Below are positions 1 through 5,197 of a stretch of 14,809 bases of DNA, in pieces. The DNA comes from Planctomycetaceae bacterium (lineage in GTDB: Bacteria > Planctomycetota > Planctomycetia > Pirellulales > Thermoguttaceae), in NCBI GenBank assembly GCA_031256755.1, contig JAIRPZ010000296.1, positions 1-14,809 on the forward strand. The letters run 5' to 3'. Position 1 is the stretch's first letter; every line of letters begins with the position of its first letter. The notes under the pieces were generated by a model. It was not told where the DNA came from, searched no databases, and worked only from the letters and a program-made list of their open reading frames with translations. The translations under genes were made by a program, and so were the position numbers.

Positions 1-217
1 TACGCTCGCCCGCTTTCGGATTTTGCGGGAGTTTATTTTTCGGCAATTCGCCTTGCGATGCCGCTTGTTTTTTCGCGTGCTTTTTAATACAGACACGGTC
101 GAAAACGGACGGCACTTGGAAGGGTAAAAATGTTGTCCGTGTTGCGCCGAAAGAGACAGCGGAAAAAACAAAGACACAAACAAGCATAACAAAAAATTTC
201 GCAACAGTTGTTTTCAT
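1..217 (-). CDS. Secreted protein of unknown function, N-terminal part only
   Basis: Reading leftward from the ATG at 217-215, a frame stays open to the window edge (72 codons). Residues 1-24 form a classic Sec signal peptide: basic start MKTTVAK, a hydrophobic core FFVMLVCVFVFSAVS, and a likely cleavage site after the Ala of SFGA. The mature start is Lys/Gln/Pro-rich (for example KKHAKKQAASQGELPKNK), which looks like a flexible linker. No domain can be recognised in this part. There is no clear Shine-Dalgarno sequence, but a sigma70-like promoter lies about 45-70 bases upstream (262-289). The gene continues beyond the window, so length and function are unknown. The call rests on the signal peptide and the promoter. 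Confidence 0.6.
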   Translation of the reverse strand, partial: MKTTVAKFFVMLVCVFVFSAVSFGATRTTFLPFQVPSVFDRVCIKKHAKKQAASQGELPKNKLPQNPKAGER

Positions 218-261
218 CGGTCGGGTTAGGTTGGAAATGGTACAGAATTAAAACTGAAAAA

Positions 262-289
262 AGTATAGCCGGACAGGAATAAAATGCAA
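262..289 (-). promoter_or_regulatory. Sigma70-like promoter for the secreted protein at 1-217
   Basis: On the minus strand, -35 TTGCAT (289-284) is separated by 16 bases from -10 TATACT (267-262). The predicted transcription start is near 255, giving a leader of about 38 bases. Both hexamers are close to consensus, but this is sequence reading only. Confidence 0.5.
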
Positions 290-433
290 GAAGAACTTTC
301 CGAAAATTCAGAAAATCTTGTCAAAAAAACATATCTGATCATCAATTCATACAAAACGGCTTATTTTGCGTATTCTCTGATATGTACGGGAAAGACGGGA
401 ATGTACGGATGCAGCAGAAAAAACGAAAGATAG
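284..433 (+). CDS. Possible small ORF of 49 aa, doubtful
   Basis: An ATG at 284, preceded by AGGA five bases upstream, opens a 49-codon frame ending in TAG at 431-433. The peptide begins MQEELSENSENLVKKTYLII and has an acidic head, a mildly hydrophobic middle (AYFAYSLICTG) and a basic end. It resembles no family I know. Against it: it starts inside the -35 box of the leftward promoter, it is short, and no clear rightward promoter precedes it. It is listed because the ribosome binding site is better than that of several real genes here. Confidence 0.2.
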   Translation: MQEELSENSENLVKKTYLIINSYKTAYFAYSLICTGKTGMYGCSRKNER

Positions 434-524
434 AAGATTGCCCGCTTTGCGTCAATTTTCTATTTTTGCTTATTTCGCAGCAATTTCCGTTTTGGCAGTT
501 GTACCGAAAAAAACGCCGCCCCTG

Positions 525-552
525 TTTACTTTTTTATGTCTTTTTGTAAGAT
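525..552 (+). promoter_or_regulatory. Weak sigma70-like promoter before the transglutaminase-like gene
   Basis: TTTACT (525-530), a 16-base spacer and TAAGAT (547-552) predict a start near 559, about 49 bases before the ATG at 608. If real, it excludes the upstream in-frame ATG at 536. Each hexamer has two mismatches to consensus and the surroundings are T-rich, so a chance match is possible. Confidence 0.3.
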
Positions 553-607
553 TTATTTCCGGCTTTCGTCAAATCCGGTTCTTTCCGAACAATTGGGAGA
601 TATTTCG

Positions 608-1930
608 ATGACTACCGCAAGCAACACCGCCTTTCGAGTCCGCAGCCGGTTTTTCGGCTGGATGCTTTCCGTTATTTTTGTTTTCGGGTTGTTCCCGCAA
701 GGGAACGTCCGCAGCGCAGAACCGGTTCGGGACGCGGCTTTCCGGCAGGACGTACTGACCTTTTCAGGAACGCAAAACGTTTCCCCCGACTCTTTGTCCA
801 GCGACAGTTTTCTCGTCACGCTGAATTGCCGCACGCTTGTTCCGCAGCCGGTTCCGCCCCGCTATTCTCTGATTCTGCGCGGAATCGATCCGGTCGAGCG
901 GGATCTGCTGCTTGATGCCCAAGACGGAAAATGGGACCGTTTTGATCTTTTCCGCGCCGCCATGATTATCGAAGGCATCCGTGATCCCGAAGTCATACGG
1001 AAAGAAGATCTCCGCCTTAATGCGCTGGTCGATAAAGTGAAAGCCGGATTGAAATTTTCCGGCGATACAACGCCGCAGGCGTTAACAAAAGCATTGTTCG
1101 AAGCCATGCACAAAGAAATTCTGACTCGCCCGTATCAGATTGACTGCACCGAGATCAGCAAAGTTCTGAAAACGGGGCATTTCAACTGCGTCAGCGCAAC
1201 TGTTTTGTTCAACTGCCTTGCGGACAAAGCCGGACTGGATGTCCGCGCCCTTGAAATGCCGGGACATGCGCTGAGCCGGGTGAAATTCGGTCAGGGGCAA
1301 TCGATGAACATTGAAACAACATGTGCCGCGTGGTTTGATTTGAAAGACAATGCGGAACGGCTGGCGGCAACGGTTTTGCGGGTGGCACCCGCTCCCGATG
1401 TCAGCAATCCGCCGACCGCCAATAACGCCGCAAATCCGGCAAAACCGGAAACATTGGAAGAATTGACGGAAAACCTCCGGGAAATCAGTTCGATCCAATT
1501 AACGGCGACCATTTATTACAATCTGGGGATCGATCATATTGCCCAAAAACGTTTTGCCGAAGCCGTTGCTGCCAACACGAAAGCGTTGTATCTTGATCCC
1601 AGCAATGCTTCGGCATGGAAAAATCTGCTGGTGTCGATCAATAACTGGGTGCTGCACCTGACTTCTGAAAAGGGAAAAGAACGGTTTGATATTGCCGCAA
1701 CTCTTTTGGATCAGGGGATTTTACTTGATCCGGGTTATGCGAATTTCAAGGAAAATCAACTCTATACTTTTTATCATTGGATTTACGAATTAGCCCTTCG
1801 GGGACGGTTTAGCGATGCCCGGACGGTTTATACGTTTGCTAATGAGCGGATGCCCGACAACCCCCAACTGGCGGAATTGATGCAAAGTATCCGCACTTAT
1901 GAAGCGAAAGCAAATAAGGAAAAGAAATGA
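608..1930 (+). CDS. Exported transglutaminase-like protein with a TPR segment
   Basis: The 440-aa protein starts at ATG 608, which has GGGAGA seven bases upstream. An in-frame ATG at 536 lacks a Shine-Dalgarno site and would bury the signal peptide. Residues 1-37 are a Sec signal (RVRSRFFGWML, then a hydrophobic core, ending VRSA). Residues about 165-245 resemble the SirB1/transglutaminase-core type fold: Cys194 in HFNCVSATVLFN, His220 in MPGHALSRV, and NIETT (Glu236), where an Asp is usual. A linker rich in Pro/Ala/Asn (about 260-282) follows. Then comes a TPR-like helix pair (about 299-335, with YYNLGIDHIAQKRFAEAV and ALYLDP) and further helices to the C-terminus. It probably works in the periplasm as a peptidase-like or protein-binding factor, but the substrate is unknown. 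Fold confidence is fair and functional confidence is low. Confidence 0.8.
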   Translation: MTTASNTAFRVRSRFFGWMLSVIFVFGLFPQGNVRSAEPVRDAAFRQDVLTFSGTQNVSPDSLSSDSFLVTLNCRTLVPQPVPPRYSLILRGIDPVERDLLLDAQDGKWDRFDLFRAAMIIEGIRDPEVIRKEDLRLNALVDKVKAGLKFSGDTTPQALTKALFEAMHKEILTRPYQIDCTEISKVLKTGHFNCVSATVLFNCLADKAGLDVRALEMPGHALSRVKFGQGQSMNIETTCAAWFDLKDNAERLAATVLRVAPAPDVSNPPTANNAANPAKPETLEELTENLREISSIQLTATIYYNLGIDHIAQKRFAEAVAANTKALYLDPSNASAWKNLLVSINNWVLHLTSEKGKERFDIAATLLDQGILLDPGYANFKENQLYTFYHWIYELALRGRFSDARTVYTFANERMPDNPQLAELMQSIRTYEAKANKEKK

Positions 1931-1963
1931 TCGGCAGAAATGATCGGCAGAAATGATCGGCAG
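1925..1963 (+). repeat. Three tandem copies of a 13-base unit across a stop codon
   Basis: The unit AAATGATCGGCAG occurs at 1925-1937, 1938-1950 and 1951-1963 without mismatch. The TGA stop of the transglutaminase-like gene (1928-1930) lies in the first copy, so copies two and three are untranslated. The array is followed by CGAT. A similar array sits on the stop codon of the DUF1570 gene (8308-8333). Confidence 0.9.
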
Positions 1964-1976
1964 CGATTCGCACGCT

Positions 1977-2010
1977 AATATCCGCAGCCGGACGGCGTGC
2001 GGCGGATATT
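1977..2010. terminator. Hairpin between convergent genes
   Basis: AATATCCGC (1977-1985) is perfectly complementary to GCGGATATT (2002-2010), with a GC-rich 16-base loop that can add a few inner pairs. It lies between two convergent genes and overlaps the TAA stop (2011-2009) of the leftward dehydrogenase. Neither strand has a proper U-tract, so it could be an end-stabilising or Rho-assisted element rather than a classical intrinsic terminator. Confidence 0.5.
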
Positions 2011-2914
2011 ACGGAGAATACCGTTCCAAAATTGTGTAAAGACGCTGCGAACCGTCTGCGGCACAGCCCTGTTCAACGGCTTCAGCATAAAACTGCTCCG
2101 CCAGTTCCGCCCCGCGAAGCCGGATATTCATCCGTTTCGATTCGTCAAGCACGATCCGCAAATCCTTCAAGAAATGCTCTGTCATAAATCCGGGAGCAAA
2201 ATCCCCTTGCAATATCCGCGGTCCCATATTGGAAAGCGTCCAACTTCCGGCAGCACCGGTCGAAACCGATGAGAGAACCTTTTCCCAGTCAAGACCCGCA
2301 CGCCGGGCATAAAGCAGCCCTTCGCATAAACCGATCATATTTCCGGCAAGAATCGTTTGATTGACCATTTTCGCATGCTGTCCGCTTCCGGCAGGACCAT
2401 GGTAAACAATCGTTTGACCGAAAACTTTCCAAAGCGGCATCAGATCGTTTGCCGTTTTTTCATCTCCGCCGATCATTAAGGAGAGCGTTCCTTTTTTGGC
2501 ACCGACATCGCCGCCGGAAACGGGAACGTCCAGCGACACGACATTTTTCCGGCGGCATGCGGTTTCAATTTCAACAGCAAGCGACGGCGAACTCGTGGTC
2601 ATATCAACGATAAGACCGCCCGGTCTGATTCCGTTCAAAACGCCGTTTTCGCCGAGAACCGTTTCCCGGACATCGTGCGGATACCCCACCATTAAAAACA
2701 CGGCATCGCTGTTTGCGGCAATGTCAAACGGCGAAGAACGCCAAACCGCTCCGGCACGGATCAGATCATCGGTCTTGCTTTTTGTCCGGTTAAAAACATT
2801 GACCGTATAGCCCGCTTTCAAAAGGTGCAGAACGATACTGCTCCCCATGATGCCGGTGCCGATCCAGCCGATTGTTCCTGATTGCGGGAATGACCGCGGC
2901 GGTGATTGCGTCAT
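2009..2914 (-). CDS. Beta-hydroxyacid dehydrogenase family protein (3-hydroxyisobutyrate dehydrogenase-like)
   Basis: The 301-aa protein has a full set of family marks. These are the Rossmann motif GTGIMG (19-24) with FNRT (41-44) after the second strand, the substrate-binding signature DVPVSGGDVGAKKG (129-142), and the catalytic Lys182 in GQHAKMVNQ. LKDL (249-252) lies in the C-terminal helical domain. Members reduce or oxidise small beta-hydroxyacids such as 3-hydroxyisobutyrate, tartronate semialdehyde, glyoxylate or succinic semialdehyde with NAD(P). The sequence does not settle which. The ATG at 2914 overlaps the TGA of the upstream SET gene as ATGA, and GGAG lies about nine bases upstream. 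A frame extending to 3022 is open only because it overlaps the SET gene. The enzyme is probably cytoplasmic and translationally coupled to the SET protein. Confidence 0.9.
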   Translation of the reverse strand: MTQSPPRSFPQSGTIGWIGTGIMGSSIVLHLLKAGYTVNVFNRTKSKTDDLIRAGAVWRSSPFDIAANSDAVFLMVGYPHDVRETVLGENGVLNGIRPGGLIVDMTTSSPSLAVEIETACRRKNVVSLDVPVSGGDVGAKKGTLSLMIGGDEKTANDLMPLWKVFGQTIVYHGPAGSGQHAKMVNQTILAGNMIGLCEGLLYARRAGLDWEKVLSSVSTGAAGSWTLSNMGPRILQGDFAPGFMTEHFLKDLRIVLDESKRMNIRLRGAELAEQFYAEAVEQGCAADGSQRLYTILERYSP

Positions 2915-3642
2915 TTTGATCGTCTCCGTTTCTTTATTTTGTTTAATTCCGCAGGGTCGACAACCCAGCCGCGGCAGTTGGGTTTGCCACAAAGACACTT
3001 GACGGCAATGTCGGCAGGCCAAGCGTAATCAATCGTTAACTCTTCGTCCGGTAAAATATCTTGCAGCGATTCGATCCAAAGATCGGCTTCGTTTTCGGTA
3101 CTGTTTTCGTCTCCGTTTTCATCGTGCGGTTCGACATTTCCGGGTTCTCCGGTTTCGTTTTCCGTTTCCGGTCTGCCGGCTTCAGCCGCACTGCCGCTGC
3201 CGTAAAAACATTCTCCGCATTCTTCACATTCCCCGCACTCATCGCATTCATCACATTCCGTTTCGAAATCCATATCTTCTTCGGTGACTTCGCCGGTTTC
3301 AAGCGGTTCGTCTTCTTCGGTCTCTTCTTCGCGGACGTACTGCGTTAATTGGCAGTTCGGTTCGCAGGAGTGATTGAGGTAGCAGAACGGCGGTTCCGGT
3401 TCTAATACTTTGTCGTCGCCGGCATCGATACAATAATTGCTTCCGTAATCGGGATCGCAGATGACGGTACCGGCGATGCGGGCGATGGGCGTTCCTTTCG
3501 GGATGAAGGCGAAGGCGAACACCCCCATGCCGTAAGAAGTTTTGCCGATTTTTACGCCGCAGGGAAAGACCTTTCCGGCATCAGAGGGGCTGCGGCGGAA
3601 TGTCTCCGAAGCCGGCGTTTCCGAATCAGAAGTATGAACCAT
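2911..3642 (-). CDS. SET-domain protein-lysine methyltransferase with an acidic, Cys-rich insertion
   Basis: This 243-aa protein has the main SET signatures. GMGVFA (39-44) is in the S-adenosylmethionine-binding N-terminal part. YLNHSCEPNC (88-97) and EELTIDY (200-206) form the pseudoknot active site, and a post-SET zinc motif CLCGKPNCRGW follows (Cys216, 218 and 223). SET enzymes methylate lysine side chains, but bacterial targets are mostly unknown. Oddly, about 85 residues (about 102-188) are inserted between NHSCEPNC and the strand leading to ELTIDY. They are very rich in Glu/Asp and contain six cysteines spaced every third residue (Cys130 to Cys145). Bacterial SET proteins without such an insert are usually about 130-160 aa. 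The C-terminus is basic (KIKKRRRSK). The start has a -10 box about 30 bases upstream but no clear Shine-Dalgarno site. Confidence 0.88.
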   Translation of the reverse strand: MVHTSDSETPASETFRRSPSDAGKVFPCGVKIGKTSYGMGVFAFAFIPKGTPIARIAGTVICDPDYGSNYCIDAGDDKVLEPEPPFCYLNHSCEPNCQLTQYVREEETEEDEPLETGEVTEEDMDFETECDECDECGECEECGECFYGSGSAAEAGRPETENETGEPGNVEPHDENGDENSTENEADLWIESLQDILPDEELTIDYAWPADIAVKCLCGKPNCRGWVVDPAELNKIKKRRRSK

Positions 3643-3672
3643 AAATGATTAAAGGGAAAAAATAAGGCACTC

Positions 3673-3678
3673 ATTATA
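3673..3678 (-). promoter_or_regulatory. Consensus -10 box for the SET/dehydrogenase operon
   Basis: TATAAT is present on the minus strand at 3678-3673, predicting a start near 3666 and a leader of about 24 bases before the ATG at 3642. No convincing -35 hexamer is seen 16-18 bases upstream. That position is occupied by the inverted repeat 3681-3708, which could be an activator or repressor site. Confidence 0.45.
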
Positions 3679-3680
3679 GC

Positions 3681-3708
3681 ATACGGCAGTCCTGCCGGGC
3701 AGCCGTAT
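3681..3708. repeat. Inverted repeat directly upstream of the SET operon -10 box
   Basis: ATACGGC (3681-3687) and GCCGTAT (3702-3708) are perfect 7-base arms, 14 bases apart. The repeat ends two bases from the -10 hexamer and covers the place of the -35 element. A role as operator is inferred from position only. It could also be part of a hairpin ending kinase transcription. Confidence 0.5.
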
Positions 3709-3740
3709 TTCAAACAGGTGTATCAGGATTTTGCAGAATA

Positions 3741-3778
3741 AGAAAAAAGTATCCCTTCCGGCAAGAGGGTCTTTTTTG
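3741..3778. terminator. Bidirectional intrinsic terminator candidate between the kinase and SET genes
   Basis: A small hairpin (CCCT at 3753-3756 with AGGG at 3766-3769, extendable by a G-T pair) is flanked by an A-run on the left and a T-run on the right (3771-3777). Either strand therefore reads stem then U-rich tract. It lies 104 bases or more downstream of the kinase stop. The core stem is short, so strength is uncertain. Confidence 0.4.
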
Positions 3779-3881
3779 CGGGGAGTGATTTTCCGGTGAG
3801 GCATCAGGCATTTTGCTTTTTTTCTTCTCTTGTTTTGCCGGCGGGGCGTAAATCCGCACCGGCAGTATTTTCAGAAACGTT

Positions 3882-4613
3882 CTAACCCATTGTGTCTGTT
3901 CCGGCGGCGGAACACGGCGGGCGGAGAAAATTCGTGATTTCCAGCGTAAACGATGCGGGCGGCTCAAAACAGACCGAACCGCCGAGAATCTGCATAATCC
4001 GCCACACCTTCGGTAATCCGAAACCAAGTCCGCGCCCCGCCTGACGACCGGAATAATACGGATCGAATATCAACGGACGAATCTCTTCCGAAACGCCGGG
4101 TCCGTCGTCTTCCACAATGATTTTCCAACTTTTTCCGCTGCGCCGCAGCCGCAGCCAAACGGTCCCGCCGCAGCCGCCGGACTGCACCGATTCGCCGGCA
4201 TTGTTCAGCAGCATCGCCGCCGCCATGTGAAGCAGTACCGGATCGCTTTCAATCACCGCCCCGGTCGTTTCACAGCCGGACAAAGCAAAATCCGTAAAAA
4301 GCCGGGCATTGTTTTCGCTCATCAATTTTTGGTGTTCTCCGGCAAGCAATTTCAGTTCTTCAACAAGATCAAACCGCGATATTTCCGGCTGCGGCGGACG
4401 GGCAAAAAACCGGATGTCCGCAATCATTTCGCAGGCACGTTTGACCTGTGCCGCAATCATTTCCAATTGGCGGCGGTGTTCGGGAAGGGTGATTTCCCGA
4501 AGCAGCAGTTGCGTGCGTCCGGCAATAATCGCCAGCGGATTATTGATTTCGTGACCGGCTCCCGCCGCAAACTCGGCAAGAGCATTTAATTTTTGTTCCT
4601 CAAGTTCGTCCAT
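3882..4613 (-). CDS. Sensorless histidine kinase (HisKA plus HATPase_c)
   Basis: This 243-aa protein has every core box of a histidine kinase: phosphoacceptor His21 in GAGHEINNPL, N box MLLNNAGES (134-142), D box VEDDGPGV (167-174), F box IFDPYYSG (182-189) and G box GRGLGFGLPKV (193-203). It has no transmembrane segment, PAS, GAF or HAMP domain, so the input must come from a partner protein or a small N-terminal contact. The GHEINNPL type is seen in NtrB-like and hybrid kinases. No response regulator lies in the window. The start is ATG 4613, just downstream of the divergent tRNA promoter region, without a Shine-Dalgarno site. Upstream codons remain open into the tRNA but offer no good start. 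Confidence 0.88.
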   Translation of the reverse strand: MDELEEQKLNALAEFAAGAGHEINNPLAIIAGRTQLLLREITLPEHRRQLEMIAAQVKRACEMIADIRFFARPPQPEISRFDLVEELKLLAGEHQKLMSENNARLFTDFALSGCETTGAVIESDPVLLHMAAAMLLNNAGESVQSGGCGGTVWLRLRRSGKSWKIIVEDDGPGVSEEIRPLIFDPYYSGRQAGRGLGFGLPKVWRIMQILGGSVCFEPPASFTLEITNFLRPPCSAAGTDTMG

Positions 4614-4645
4614 AGGCGGGGGCTGTATCGGATACGGAATTCGGT

Positions 4646-4651
4646 TATAAT
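4646..4651 (+). promoter_or_regulatory. -10 box of the tRNA-Gly gene, overlapping a leftward -10
   Basis: TATAAT at 4646-4651 predicts a start near 4658, about 14 bases before the tRNA. No good -35 is visible. On the other strand the same bases read TATTAT (4652-4647), well placed (start near 4640) to drive the histidine kinase gene whose ATG is at 4613. Confidence 0.5.
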
Positions 4652-4671
4652 AGGAGACCTGTTCATGGGAT

Positions 4672-4742
4672 GCGCCTTTAGTGTAGTGGCAACACGATAG
4701 CTTCCCAAGCTGTAATTGAGGGTCCGATTCCCTTAAGGCGCT
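4672..4742 (+). tRNA. tRNA-Gly, anticodon CCC
   Basis: The cloverleaf is complete. The acceptor GCGCCTT (4672-4678) pairs with AAGGCGC (4735-4741), and the discriminator is T4742. The D arm is GTGT/ACAC with a GG-containing loop. The anticodon stem ATAGC/GCTGT has loop TTCCCAA, with anticodon CCC at 4704-4706. The T stem is GAGGG/CCCTT. The G1-C72 and C2-G71 pairs and the U73 discriminator agree with bacterial glycine identity. The 3' CCA is not encoded. The T loop reads TCCGATT, so position 55, normally T (pseudouridine), is C. The variable region is only four bases. A T-rich run follows the gene and may terminate transcription. Confidence 0.9.
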
Positions 4743-4799
4743 TGTTTTATTTTATTCTATTTTTTGCATTGCTTCGATGCAAGGCGGCAGAAATTGCCG

Positions 4800-4828
4800 T
4801 TGACCCGCAGCCGGAAAATCTGTAAAGT
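4800..4828 (+). promoter_or_regulatory. Sigma70-like promoter placed for a leaderless start
   Basis: TTGACC (4800-4805), a 17-base spacer and TAAAGT (4823-4828) predict transcription starting close to 4835, which is the A of the ATG of the next gene. That gene has no usable Shine-Dalgarno spacing, which fits a leaderless transcript. Read-through from the tRNA is an alternative. Confidence 0.4.
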
Positions 4829-4834
4829 GCGGGA

Positions 4835-5176
4835 ATGACGGGCTGTCAAGGAAATATCGCCTTTTGGGGATTGCCGCTGATCATGCTGATTCCGGCAGGA
4901 TGTGTCAATCAGCAGTTGCACCAAACGCTGTTGCTGCAAGAGAACCGGCAGTTGGAGCATCGTTTGCTGGTCGCACAAGCCCAAGCGGACGATTTGCGTC
5001 GGGAAAACGAATCCTTACGGAACCGGATTTCCCAAGACCCACAGCCGGAATCGGACGTTAGTTTAACGCCGCCGGAAATGCCGAAAGCGATCTTCCCCGA
5101 CCCGCCGTCCGGCACCGCAACGCCGGATGCTCCTGCCGGCGGAGAACCGCCGCCGGTATGGAATCCAAACAGATAA
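4835..5176 (+). CDS. Small coiled-coil lipoprotein
   Basis: This 113-aa protein has a hydrophobic head (AFWGLPLIMLIPAGC) ending in a lipobox-like IPAGC, so Cys23 would be lipidated. Residues about 25-66 have heptad spacing of Leu with many Gln/Glu/Arg (for example LLLQENRQLEHRLL), a likely coiled coil. The tail (68-113) is Pro-rich and ends in PVWNPNR. The protein is probably anchored in a membrane with the coiled coil in the periplasm, perhaps as a scaffold. Its function is unknown. The N-region lacks a positive charge, so the signal is not ideal. The frame is closed upstream by TAA, so ATG 4835 is the first possible ATG. It lies 21 bases ahead of the next gene in the same direction, so the two probably form an operon. 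Confidence 0.65.
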   Translation: MTGCQGNIAFWGLPLIMLIPAGCVNQQLHQTLLLQENRQLEHRLLVAQAQADDLRRENESLRNRISQDPQPESDVSLTPPEMPKAIFPDPPSGTATPDAPAGGEPPPVWNPNR

Positions 5177-5197
5177 AATTAACAGGAAGGAAAAAAT

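Larger units (their letters stand above)
218..607. other. Divergent intergenic region
   Basis: This 390-base AT-rich stretch separates the leftward secreted-protein gene from the rightward transglutaminase-like gene. It holds a leftward sigma70-like promoter (262-289), a weak rightward promoter (525-552), and a 49-codon ORF candidate (284-433). The rest (about 434-524) shows A- and T-runs but no hairpin, repeat or RNA structure that I can support. Confidence 0.5.

Noticed and set aside
2911..3022. Longer start for the dehydrogenase at 3022
   Set aside because: The extra 36 residues are Cys/Arg-rich, overlap the SET gene and precede a natural dehydrogenase N-terminus. The ATG at 2914 has a ribosome binding site and an ATGA overlap.
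3710..4027. Leftward 105-codon frame overlapping the end of the kinase gene
   Set aside because: It lies in another frame of the kinase gene and reads into the terminator region. Arg/Pro/Ser-rich composition is typical of a shadow frame.
4766..4785. TTGCAT/ATGCAA hairpin after the tRNA
   Set aside because: The T-run lies before rather than after the stem on the plus strand, and the minus strand has an A-run after it, so it does not look like a terminator in either direction.
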